From Euryarchaeota archaeon UBA242 (GTDB lineage: Archaea > Thermoplasmatota > Poseidoniia > Poseidoniales > Poseidoniaceae): 9,091 nt of DNA. Below, piece by piece: positions 1 to 7,900 of this stretch. The DNA lies in contig DAJY01000083.1 of NCBI GenBank assembly GCA_002499015.1, positions 438 through 9,528 of the forward strand, given 5' to 3'. The notes below the pieces were generated by a model. It was not told the origin of the DNA. It ran no database searches and saw nothing but the letters and a program-made list of their open reading frames with translations. The stretch's first letter is position 1. Every line of letters begins with the position of its first letter. The translations under genes and the position numbers were made by a program.

Positions 1-969
1 ATGTGGTTCGGTATTTGTGAAGGATATTCGTGGAAAGAATTGTGTGCATTACGAAATCCTGACAAGCATATTTCGGATAAGAAATTAGACCTTTTCCATG
101 ACCTTAGAGGCAAGGCAGAGAAAGATATCAACAGCATAATCACAAACTATACGATACAACTTGAGCAAGTTGAAAAGAAAATAGTAGTTTGCACAGATGA
201 AAAAGAGAAGGCCCAAAAAATACCAGAACTGAAAAACCTTCGTAATGAAATTCATCAAAAGATATTGATACATACTCATCAGATTGAAGAGGAATTAAGT
301 CGAATTTACCAACGCTTAACTGGAACGGTTGATATATTCAGAGTACCTTCAATACTCACTGAAGAAAATGATTTTGCACTATTCTTTGAATTGCAACAAA
401 TGCTCCCAAAGGCTCGTGAAGCCGATAAGTTACATAATGAATTTATTGAAATCATCAAAAAGCACACTGACATGCAATCGACATTGTCTTTAGGCTTAGA
501 AGGGCAATCGGTAGCGGCGCTGAAAAATGCAATATCAATGGCCAATCGCTCTGATAGATTCTTTAACAGCAGCAATTATATTGCTCGTTATCTAGGAGAA
601 TTAACAATCGAAAAGAGGAAAATAAATAGGGAACTGGGGAGATTAAAGTCATGGTTAAAATATTGTGAAGATGTTAAATCTCAACAATCCCGCAAATCTA
701 AATCTAAGAGTTCGAAGTATTCAGATCATAGTGAAATGAATAATAAATCTTACGCAGAAGTGAAATCTAAAATGGAATCTGGAGAAGGTTTATCACTCGC
801 AGAATTAAATGTTTTACTGAATAATGGGGGCCTTTTCTCAGCGGATAAATCAACTGACAAAAAATCACCCAAGAGTAAATATTCTCGTTCCAAGAGAAAG
901 AATTCTTCTAATGATTTATCTGCACATAGAGGCCCTAGAGGCCGCTCCAAAAATATCCGCAAGGAGTGA
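1..969 (+). CDS. Coiled-coil protein with basic Ser/Lys-rich tail, possibly 5'-partial
   Basis: I cannot name this protein. It has 322 residues from an ATG that is exactly the first base of the window, so the true start may lie upstream; the Trp/Cys-containing first 20 residues look unlike the start of a coiled-coil protein. Residues about 35-110 and 130-220 are charged and helical, probably coiled coil. Residues 138-150 (AREADKLHNEFIE) resemble the AD-x-x-H heptads of COG1340-type archaeal coiled-coil proteins. Residues 254-273 carry the pattern K-(M/L)-x-SG-x-x-L-(S/T)-x-x-EL, which also ends the coiled-coil protein at 2731-3636, so the two may be distant paralogues (inference). Unlike that protein, this one continues for about 50 residues after the motif. 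Residues 226-250 and 280-322 are rich in Ser, Lys and Arg and look disordered and strongly basic, which might suit binding to nucleic acid or another acidic partner. The stop codon is immediately followed by the acetyltransferase gene, suggesting co-transcription. Confidence 0.75.
   Translation: MWFGICEGYSWKELCALRNPDKHISDKKLDLFHDLRGKAEKDINSIITNYTIQLEQVEKKIVVCTDEKEKAQKIPELKNLRNEIHQKILIHTHQIEEELSRIYQRLTGTVDIFRVPSILTEENDFALFFELQQMLPKAREADKLHNEFIEIIKKHTDMQSTLSLGLEGQSVAALKNAISMANRSDRFFNSSNYIARYLGELTIEKRKINRELGRLKSWLKYCEDVKSQQSRKSKSKSSKYSDHSEMNNKSYAEVKSKMESGEGLSLAELNVLLNNGGLFSADKSTDKKSPKSKYSRSKRKNSSNDLSAHRGPRGRSKNIRKE
961..966 (+). promoter_or_regulatory. Shine-Dalgarno AAGGAG that decides the start of the acetyltransferase
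   Basis: AAGGAG lies inside the last codons of the coiled-coil gene. It is 8 bases from the in-frame TTG at 975, a normal spacing. It overlaps the alternative GTG at 966, so it cannot serve that codon. A further in-frame ATG at 996 is too far away. The arrangement suggests translational coupling between the two genes. Confidence 0.6.
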
Positions 970-974
970 GAAGA

Positions 975-1463
975 TTGCGAGATGGCATCCAATGGATGTT
1001 AGGTCCGGAACCAAAAAACTTGAGCCTAACGTGGACGCAAGGAGTACTGCAGTTGTTTTTACGAGAAAACGGTGAGGAATATTCACTGAATTCAGTTTCG
1101 AACCTTCCAATTCCAAAATGGGGGGGGAATTTATTACTGCTCGAAGGAACTGATACCACTAATCCAAATTGTCTGAAAGGTTTACTATGGGCTACTCCTT
1201 TTATGGATGATATTGTTAGAGTGGCGGCATTTTCAATAACAGCGGAACTCCAGAGTAAAGGATATGGTCGAATGGCATGGAATTCTTTCGTCGGAAGCGC
1301 AATTGAAGCGGGTTTTAGTAAAGTTCAACTCGAAGTAAAGGCATCAAATATAAGGGGTCAAGAGTTCTATAGACAAAGAGGTCTTGTTGTGATGAATGAA
1401 CTGCAAGGATACTATTCAAGTGGACTAGGATATATGATGCGTGGCGATTTAAATAAATATTGA
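975..1463 (+). CDS. GNAT-family N-acetyltransferase, RimI-like
   Basis: This is a 162-residue GNAT acetyltransferase, which would transfer an acetyl group from acetyl-CoA to an amine. Residues are numbered from TTG 975. The acetyl-CoA pyrophosphate loop is Q93-S-K-G96-Y-G98, matching (Q/R)-x-x-G-x-(G/A), after the beta-strand VAAFSI (83-88). The next strand, LEVKASN (119-125), ends in the usual Asn. It is followed by FY (131-132), RQRGL, and a GYY-x7-MMR ending (145-156). These resemble RimI/Ard1-type enzymes, where YY...M-R/K is common, so the substrate may be a protein N-terminus, but the substrate is not proven. The first 80 residues are not recognisable and are longer than in minimal RimI, though the total length is within the GNAT range. 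I chose TTG 975 because of the well-placed AAGGAG; GTG 966 and ATG 996 are alternatives. The gene follows the coiled-coil gene with a gap of only 5 bases. Confidence 0.85.
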   Translation: MRDGIQWMLGPEPKNLSLTWTQGVLQLFLRENGEEYSLNSVSNLPIPKWGGNLLLLEGTDTTNPNCLKGLLWATPFMDDIVRVAAFSITAELQSKGYGRMAWNSFVGSAIEAGFSKVQLEVKASNIRGQEFYRQRGLVVMNELQGYYSSGLGYMMRGDLNKY

Positions 1464-1526
1464 AAAAAGCCATAAATGTAATTATTTTATCTCAAAGGTT
1501 ATTCCCCCATTGCTTCTGCAGTAATT

Positions 1527-1841
1527 GTGGAACAACGGATTCTTGCTGAGTTACTAAATTCTAGTGGCGTTGTTAGTGCCCACTTATTGGATGAAAATGG
1601 GTTGGTAATGCAGGAACTTAATTCCGAGCATAGTCAAAATTATTCTTCAATCATTGCAGTTATGAGCAATTCAGAAGAGAGCCAATCTGTGACGATTACT
1701 TCTCAAAATGCCATTCTGATTGCAAATCGGTTAGAACAAAACTATTTGTTGGTAGTTCGCTTACAATCATCCTGTAATTTAGGTGCTATTAGGAAGTTAT
1801 TATCAAAGGCAGTCGCAGAACTAAACGCTCTTCGCCAGTGA
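1527..1841 (+). CDS. Roadblock/LC7-domain protein
   Basis: This is a 104-residue single-domain protein of Roadblock/LC7 size and pattern. An N-terminal helix (1-11) leads into SGVVSAHLLDENGLVMQE (13-30), the first beta-hairpin with its Asp-x-x-Gly turn. Strands SVTIT and AILIANRL follow (about 54-69), then NYLLVVRL (72-79), and the NLGAIRKLLSKAVAEL helix (84-99), where the L-G-x-(I/V)-R start is typical. In this family such small proteins form dimers and often regulate Ras-like GTPases of the MglA type; no GTPase gene is visible here. GTG 1527 is the only standard start codon after the in-frame stop at 1479. No SD is correctly placed (AAAGG at 1494 is too far), so a leaderless transcript is possible. 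It converges on the KaiC-like ATPase gene, with 3 bases between the two stop codons. Confidence 0.8.
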   Translation: MEQRILAELLNSSGVVSAHLLDENGLVMQELNSEHSQNYSSIIAVMSNSEESQSVTITSQNAILIANRLEQNYLLVVRLQSSCNLGAIRKLLSKAVAELNALRQ

Positions 1842-1844
1842 AAT

Positions 1845-2528
1845 CTAATCAAATAATGGACCGAGAATAACCATCCCACCAGGACCTACGTCAATCGCCA
1901 TCTTTTCCATAGCATGACGACAGTGGCGCATTTTTTCAATTTGAAGAGTTCTAATTAATTTACCATTTCTTTGATCCATTCCCAAGTTAATTACCGCATC
2001 TGCTAAAAAACCTTCATTACCTTGTAATTCGGCATGCGACCCAACATTCCTCTCGGTGATGATGAAGACATTCAGATTCATACTGCGCAAGAAATCAAAG
2101 AATCCGAACATCTTTTTGCGCATTACTTCATCCACAGAAGTCAACGAATAAATTGCACCTAGTGAATCTAGAACAAAAGTAGTAAATCTCTCACCATGTT
2201 GTTGTTTGAAATGTTCTATCATCCTACGAGTAAATTTTAGATAATCCATATTTTCATTTTCTCTGCGAAGTTCCGTGAAATCAGTAAGTTGTAAATTATT
2301 TGGAACCTTCAACCCCATACTTGCAGTTCCACGCAATAGTGAATCCGCACTTTCTTCAACAGTGCAGTATAGACCAAATTCACCAGTTCTAGTGAGGTGA
2401 TTGGATAGCAATGTCATACAGAAACTCGATTTCATTGAACCTGGTGGCCCAGTCACCATTGTCACATAAGGTGCACGAACATCACTATGGAGAACTCTTT
2501 CCATTCCCTGCATTCCGCCTAGTAACAT
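1845..2528 (-). CDS. KaiC/RecA-superfamily ATPase, single domain
   Basis: This is a 227-residue P-loop ATPase of the KaiC-like branch of the RecA superfamily. Walker A is GPPGSMKS (27-34). The glutamates in YCTVEES (54-60) occupy the place of the KaiC catalytic Glu pair. Walker B is FVLDS (118-122). Later family features are FIITER (155-160), FLADAVINL (174-182, like the KaiC 'aDgvi-L' strand) and RTLQIEKMRHCRH (193-205, like the 'R-L-I-K-R-x-x-H' strand). It has one ATPase domain, unlike the double-domain cyanobacterial clock protein, so a clock role should not be assumed. Archaeal members of this type are often unassigned signalling ATPases. The protein begins directly in the LLGG segment, shorter than usual at the N-terminus, but an in-frame TAG lies only 15 bases upstream of ATG 2528, so the start is well constrained. 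No SD is seen. It is divergent from the 2731 gene and convergent with the Roadblock gene. Confidence 0.87.
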   Translation of the reverse strand: MLLGGMQGMERVLHSDVRAPYVTMVTGPPGSMKSSFCMTLLSNHLTRTGEFGLYCTVEESADSLLRGTASMGLKVPNNLQLTDFTELRRENENMDYLKFTRRMIEHFKQQHGERFTTFVLDSLGAIYSLTSVDEVMRKKMFGFFDFLRSMNLNVFIITERNVGSHAELQGNEGFLADAVINLGMDQRNGKLIRTLQIEKMRHCRHAMEKMAIDVGPGGMVILGPLFD

Positions 2529-2600
2529 GATATCAACGCTCTAGACTGAATGCTTCTTGTCCTTAACTATTTTCTTAAAACAACTGGTTGAGGATTGCCA

Positions 2601-2617
2601 TATTTTCACTATTAATT
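2601..2617 (+). promoter_or_regulatory. Candidate TATA region before the small ORF and coiled-coil gene
   Basis: The AT-rich stretch TATTTTCACTATTAATT precedes ATG 2628. The TATTTT element is centred about 25 bases upstream of that ATG, the spacing expected for an archaeal leaderless transcript. It could also drive a transcript with a roughly 100-base leader for the 2731 gene. This is a sequence impression only; no consensus scoring was possible. Confidence 0.25.
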
Positions 2618-2627
2618 CTCATTCAGC

Positions 2628-2714
2628 ATGGTCTATTACATTATTGAAAGATATGCCTCTAATGAAGAGGTTAAATGGGTGAGTTCGGTGGGCGAGTCTG
2701 TGAGAAGATGGTAA
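2628..2714 (+). CDS. Possible 28-residue small ORF upstream of the coiled-coil gene
   Basis: An ATG-to-TAA frame of 28 codons fills most of the intergenic space and ends 16 bases before GTG 2731. The peptide begins MVYYIIERYASNEEV and ends SSVGESVRRW. It has a plausible mixed composition with aromatic and charged residues rather than the low-complexity look of random AT-rich DNA. It is in a different frame from the following gene, so it is not a missed N-terminus by simple extension. It could be a real small protein, a leader peptide, or chance; I recognise no homologue. A TATA-like stretch sits about 25 bases upstream. Confidence 0.3.
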   Translation: MVYYIIERYASNEEVKWVSSVGESVRRW

Positions 2715-2730
2715 TCTTCCCTCTAAACAG

Positions 2731-3636
2731 GTGCGAATGACAATGAAAGACTTCAAAGAGCAACTCGAAGATCGTAGAAATGTAGTGGATGGAAAGGCTA
2801 CAGAATACAGAACTACCCGTGATGAGTGGAATGGTAAAACCAAAACTCACACCACTACTCGTAACGAGTTGAATGCTGAAGTAAGAGAGTTAATTATCCA
2901 AGTTCGTGAGCAACGAGAAATACGTGAACAGATGAACGAAATTGTCCGCGAAAAGAAATCTGCACGCTCTGCTGCAAGTGATGCTGTTAAGGATGCAAAA
3001 TTATCACTTGATAATGCCAAGGGTCCGCAGCAAGCTGCTCCGGTTAGAGAGGCTGGTAAAAAAGGAAAGTGGGAAAAGAGACCTCCAACCGTTCATTCAT
3101 TGAAAACTGATTTGTCCAGACTAGAAACTGAGTTTGAGCAAGGAAAACATACTGGTAATAATGAGACCAAGGTAATGAAGAGAATGAAGGAAATTAATGC
3201 AGAAATCTTAAAGTTGAAGAAATATGATGATCCCAGTGGGAATTTAAAAAATGCTCGCGCTTTAGTTCATGAAGCAATGGCTCAACAAGAAATTGCACAC
3301 GACGAAGTGCAAAAGGCTGCAACTGCTGCTCAAGAGGCTCACGAATTAATGCTTCAGTGGAATGAAGAAGTCGACCGCCAAAGAGAACTGGCTGAAGCTG
3401 CACACCGTGGTCTACGAACCTCAAAGAAGGAAGCGGATAAGGCTCACCGCTTTTACATCGTATCACTACGTTGCTTGCATTCTATACAAGATATGCTAAG
3501 AGCAATGCGCGGTGCATCTGCTGGTGCTGGCCAAAAACCATCTGCACGGGTTGAAGTTCAAGACTTGATGGGTAAATTAATGTCCGGTCAAACACTTACT
3601 ACTGAGGAATTAATGCAACTTCAGAGTTTTGATTGA
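2731..3636 (+). CDS. COG1340-type coiled-coil protein
   Basis: This 301-residue, highly charged, almost wholly helical protein lacks membrane segments and a signal peptide. Residues 10-80 carry heptads such as YRTTRDEWN, TTTRNELNAEVREL and REQREIREQMNEIVREKK. These match the 'R-D-E-x-N' repeats of the archaeal coiled-coil family COG1340, which databases often mislabel as phosphoserine phosphatase. A Lys/Pro-rich break (98-119) separates this from a second coiled coil (121-260) with AD/AH heptads (EAAHRGL, KKEADKAHRFY). After a Gly/Ala linker the protein ends in G-K-L-M-S-G-Q-T-L-T-T-E-E-L (281-294), a short conserved tail shared in weaker form with the first gene of the window. Function is unknown; a structural or scaffold role is inference. 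Starts at GTG 2731, ATG 2737 and ATG 2743 are all possible, none with an SD. The gene is followed 63 bases later by purP on the same strand. Confidence 0.82.
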   Translation: MRMTMKDFKEQLEDRRNVVDGKATEYRTTRDEWNGKTKTHTTTRNELNAEVRELIIQVREQREIREQMNEIVREKKSARSAASDAVKDAKLSLDNAKGPQQAAPVREAGKKGKWEKRPPTVHSLKTDLSRLETEFEQGKHTGNNETKVMKRMKEINAEILKLKKYDDPSGNLKNARALVHEAMAQQEIAHDEVQKAATAAQEAHELMLQWNEEVDRQRELAEAAHRGLRTSKKEADKAHRFYIVSLRCLHSIQDMLRAMRGASAGAGQKPSARVEVQDLMGKLMSGQTLTTEELMQLQSFD

Positions 3637-3645
3637 TTGTTTTTG
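3634..3645 (+). terminator. Possible T-rich archaeal terminator
   Basis: The stop codon of the coiled-coil gene is directly followed by TTGTTTTTG, with five consecutive T at 3640-3644. Archaeal RNA polymerase can terminate at such T-runs without a hairpin. The tract is short, so read-through into purP is quite possible. Confidence 0.25.
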
Positions 3646-3688
3646 AAGCGAACATATCAAAGACCCCATTCAACACGATAATATTTAC

Positions 3689-3692
3689 GAGG
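3689..3692 (+). promoter_or_regulatory. Short Shine-Dalgarno GAGG before purP
   Basis: GAGG ends 7 bases before ATG 3700 and supports that start. It also implies that the purP transcript has a leader rather than being leaderless. Confidence 0.45.
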
Positions 3693-3699
3693 CTTTGCC

Positions 3700-4857
3700 A
3701 TGATATCAAAGGACGATATTGCTGAACTTGTTGAAGATTACGACAGAATGAAGTTACGCATAGGTATGACTGCATCTCATTCTGCTCTAGATATCTGTGA
3801 TGGGGCAATTGAAGAAGGGTTTCCTACTGTTGCATATTGCAAAGAAGGACGTCACAAAACTTATGCAAATTACTTCAAGGCACACCGCTCACCCTCTGGA
3901 AGAGTATTTCGCGGAATGGTTGACAAGGCAATAGTTATGCCTTCATTCAATGATGTAATGAAATCTGATATGCAAGCAGAAATGCGCAAGAGAAATGTCA
4001 TCTATATCCCAAATCGCTCCTTTACTTCCTATTCTTCTATTGAAGATGTTGAAAATAACTTCCATGTACCTCTGTTTGGATCTAGAAACATGCTGCGCAT
4101 GGAAGAAAGAACAGAAGAACAAGATTACTATTGGATTTTAGACAAAGCGGGATTACCTTATCCTGAAGCAATTGCAAACCCAGAGGATATTGATTGTCTA
4201 GTAATCGTAAAACTTCATCATGCACAAAAGAAATTGGAAAGAGGATTTTTCACCTGTGCATCATTCCAAGAATATCAAGAAAAATCTAAAACCCTTCTTG
4301 CTGAAGGTATTATTGACCAAGAATCATTAGCAGGCGCTAGAATTGAAAGATATGTTATCGGTCCTGTATTCAATCTAAATTTCTTCTATAGCCCACTTGC
4401 TGAAGAAGGAGATCGATTAGAGTTACTCGGTGTCGATTGGCGTTTTGAGTCTTCACTAGATGGCCATGTGCGCCTTCCTGCCCCACAACAGATGACAATG
4501 CCCGCTCACCAACAAATTCCAGAGATGACTGTTGTAGGACACAATACAGCAACCATTAGAGAATCATTACTTGAAGTTGCATTTGAACTTGGAGAGAAAT
4601 TTATCAAGGCCAGTAAAGAGCACTATGATCCAGGAATCATTGGGCCGTTCTGCCTACAAACCTGCATCGACAAGGATATGAATTACTACATCTATGACGT
4701 TGCACCTCGTTTAGGTGGAGGAACAAATGTTCACGTCAGCGTTGGACACCCATATGGAAATGCTACATGGAGAAAACCAATGTCAAGTGGCCGACGTATT
4801 GCAATGGAGATTAGAATCGCTGCTGAACAAGACAGGTTGTTAGAAGTTCTAACATGA
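3700..4857 (+). CDS. purP: PurP: FAICAR synthetase (formate-AICAR ligase)
   Basis: PurP is the archaeal ATP-grasp enzyme that uses formate and ATP to convert AICAR to FAICAR, the second-last step to IMP; it replaces the folate-dependent PurH transformylase. The 385-residue length is near the family norm. N-terminal family features are IGMTASHSALDICDGA (21-36) with the SHSAL signature, EEGFPTVAY (38-46), and IPNRSFTSY (103-111) before VPLFGSRNMLRMEE (123-136). The ATP-grasp part shows EDIDCLVIVK (162-171), FFYSPL (228-233), ELLGVDWRFESSLDG (241-255), RESLL (287-291), IGPFCLQT (314-321), GGGTN (339-343) and MSSGRRIAMEI (361-371). One region departs from the family: the usual glycine-rich loop after VIVK is here LHHAQKKLERGFF (172-184), with one glycine left and about two extra residues. 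The assignment to the family is secure. Whether it is the main synthetase or a diverged paralogue is open, because several archaea carry more than one PurP. Confidence 0.9.
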   Translation: MISKDDIAELVEDYDRMKLRIGMTASHSALDICDGAIEEGFPTVAYCKEGRHKTYANYFKAHRSPSGRVFRGMVDKAIVMPSFNDVMKSDMQAEMRKRNVIYIPNRSFTSYSSIEDVENNFHVPLFGSRNMLRMEERTEEQDYYWILDKAGLPYPEAIANPEDIDCLVIVKLHHAQKKLERGFFTCASFQEYQEKSKTLLAEGIIDQESLAGARIERYVIGPVFNLNFFYSPLAEEGDRLELLGVDWRFESSLDGHVRLPAPQQMTMPAHQQIPEMTVVGHNTATIRESLLEVAFELGEKFIKASKEHYDPGIIGPFCLQTCIDKDMNYYIYDVAPRLGGGTNVHVSVGHPYGNATWRKPMSSGRRIAMEIRIAAEQDRLLEVLT

Positions 4858-4958
4858 TTAGTTGCTACATCGCTAACGCACTGTGTATGGCTTTATTGAG
4901 ACCAATTCCGACTTAGCGTTTGGACGATTACATACTTACAGGTTTGAATAAATCTGCA

Positions 4959-7900
4959 TTACAATAATCCCAATTCTGGGGCACCAAGGGCATTTGTATA
5001 TGGATCTATTATGTTGAAATTAGGAGGAAGTGGTGGCAAAGTTGGTGGTCGCTTGCGTTGAAGCATAATCACTCCTAGTAGAACCACAATAAGAATAGCC
5101 AAACCAATAGTGATCAATAAGGTATTTGTGAGTGGAATTGAGAACCCTTCATTCTCTTCAGGAAGTTGAACATTGTAAACTATAGACCAGTTAACAGAAA
5201 TTGATTCTCTTCCATCATCAAGGAAAAGTATAATCTCATAAGGCTGACTTAAACCAGATTTCTTACAGAGTTCTAAAGTCAAGGTTTGATTACCGATAAC
5301 ACAATCGTGTGTAGTTTCAAACAATGTCATATTTGTACTGATGATTTGCCCATTTCTCCACCAAGTGACACTGAGATTCAAGTATGTCATTTGTTCTTCG
5401 CTTAGATTTAGATCAATTGAGAGATATAATTCATCGCTTGAAGCATTAAGGACAATGCTTTGGTTACTTGGATTTTGCATTAAGTGATTCAATCTGTTGA
5501 CACCTTCGTCGATGATTCCGTCACAATCATCATCCACTCCATTCCAATTTTCTGGTTTATCAGGAGCAATATCTGAATTGTTATCATCGCAATCATCGAA
5601 CCAACGATAGCCGTCGCTATCATTATCCAAATCTGCAACCAGTGGGTTGGTCATCGTCACCATTACCTCTACCCCATCATCTAATCCATCCCCGTCCGAA
5701 TCGGCATCGTAAGGGTTGGTGCTGAGATTGGTGAATTCCTCATAATCCAGTAAGTAATCTCCGTCAGCATCGGTGGAGTAGAATGTTTCATCTATCAACT
5801 GATTACAATTATTATCAATACCATCAAGGGTTTCGTTGATGGATGGATTGCGCAATGAATTGTTATCATCACAATCTTGGAACCAATAATATCCGTCTGC
5901 ATCAGTATCATTATCAGCAACCAGCGGGTTAGTGAGGTGAATGAATATCTCTGCATCATCTCGTAAATAGTCACCATCGCTGTCATAGAGGATGATGCTA
6001 GTTCCGTAAACATGATATTCCATGTAATCGGACAAAGTATCGCCATCAGTATCGGATTGGTTGAATCCTTCATCCCATTGACCATTGCAATTATCGTCTA
6101 ATCCGTTCAAGAGTTCAATAGCACCGGGATAAATCAGAGGATTGGTATCATTACAATCATCAAACCAGTAAAAGCCGTCTTGGTCGCTATTTGGATCATA
6201 GACCAAAGGGTCGCTTTGGTATTGAAGTACTTCTTCACCATCTTCCAATAAATCTCCATCAGTATCTCTCACCAGTGGGTTTGTTCCATTGACCAAGACT
6301 TCCACGCCATCATCTAGGCCATCCCCATCAGTATCTCTCATCAGTGGGTTTGTTCCATTGACCAAGACCTCTACACCATCGGAAAGAAGGTCATCATCTG
6401 AATCTGAATCTAAAGGATCTGTGAGGTTGACGAGAACTTCTATCCCATCATTTAACCCATCTCCATCAGTATCTTCGCTATTTGGATTAGTAGAGGAGTT
6501 CATTACTTCATAACCATCGGAAAGAAGGTCATCATCGCTATCAGGGTCGTGAGGGTCTGTCATATAGACATCCGTTTCGTTCCTATCAGTGAGTAAATCT
6601 CCATCTGAATCAATATCTCGTTCAGTACCATACATCACCAAGCCCCATTCATTCAAAGTACCGACATCGTTGTTGCCTTGGTCTTCCAAACTCAAGGTCC
6701 ATTCGCCACGACTCTCTTCACCCCAATGTTGAACGGTTGAAAAACGCCAGTCTGCATAATTATTATTGGCATCTCCATGCTTTTCTGAGAGAACACTTTG
6801 CATGCCTGAAGGAGAGGTAAGGATTATTTCCAAATCACCTCTAAAGGTGTGATCAATATCAACAAAGATATCGATGTTTTCTAGATGAAGTGGTTCTGTA
6901 ATGTTGACCGATACATTGACTGGATAGCCAGAATTATCAGGGATATCTATGTTGACGGTTTGCATTCCGGACGAAATGTTGACTTCCGTCTCAACCGCCG
7001 TCCATTGCGCAGCAAGTGCTACGGCTGCTGATGCATCCACCACACCGAATCCATATTTGTGACTGACTAGATGTCCATTTCCGTTGGTGGTCCATGATGA
7101 ATCACTTGCATCATTTTTACGAGATGTTTCGACTAGCACATGTTGTACATCTCGCCACGAAAGATTCGGATTTGCTTCAAGCATCAGTGCAATCACACCT
7201 GATACTAGTGGAGTAGCCGATGATGTGCCACCAAATGTATCGGTATAATCGGTGGATGAATAGCCACCTGAACCCTCAATATCAGTTGTTGTAATTGCTT
7301 CACCATCACCGTTTGATGGTGCAGCTACAAGAATGTTAGCGCCTGGTTCAGCGTAATATGATTGTTCACCTTTGTAGGTTACAGCAGTGACTGCTATTGT
7401 ATAACGGAGGTTAGCATATCCGTCATAATTAGAATCGTCATCATTGTCCAGACCATTTCCTGCAGCCCATGTGATGATGCTTCCCAAACCACCACGGCCG
7501 CTTTGAGCACCAGCCTCCATTGCAGCCAACATCAATGGTTCTGGACCTTTCAATGTCATACCGTTATCACTAGGACCCCAAGAGTTTGAATAAATATCAA
7601 TCGATTGCCGTTCGTGACTCAATGCATTTGCTTCTCGGATATCAGTAGTACTGCATGAAATCAATTGCAATCCTGCTAGTCCTGCTTGTGGAGCTGCACC
7701 TGATACGCCTAAACTATTGTTACCAACTGCAGCAGCGACACCTGCTGCGGCTGTTCCATGTGCATCTGAGGACGAAGGGGTAGGGTCATCATCATCGCCA
7801 CAGAAATCGTAATCCAATGATGATTGATAGTAATCATCAAGGTCAGGATGATTCCAATCTAATCCGTCATCAACGATTCCAATAACAACACCTGCTCCTT

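Noticed and set aside
1845..2528. Circadian clock KaiC
   Set aside because: Only one ATPase domain, no C-terminal phosphorylation domain, and no kaiA or kaiB nearby; only the superfamily level is supported.
2660..2742. tRNA-like look, with GGTGCGAATGAC resembling a T-loop
   Set aside because: No acceptor stem or anticodon arm can be paired; the only clear stem is GAAGAT/ATCTTC with a 4-base loop.
2731..3636. Phosphoserine phosphatase, as family members are often labelled
   Set aside because: No HAD motifs (DxDx(T/V)) are present; the whole protein is coiled coil.
4871..4918. CGCTAA and TTAGCG between purP and the protease as a terminator hairpin
   Set aside because: Only 6 bp with a 36-base loop and no T-run; chance level.
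5795..6085. 96-residue minus-strand frame inside the protease
   Set aside because: A shadow frame over the Asp-rich repeats; the protease frame is continuous and fully explained by domains.
6198..6611. Regular 69-bp repeats that could suggest a CRISPR-like array
   Set aside because: There are no separate conserved repeats with unique spacers; the whole unit is coding, in frame, and gives Asp-rich calcium loops.
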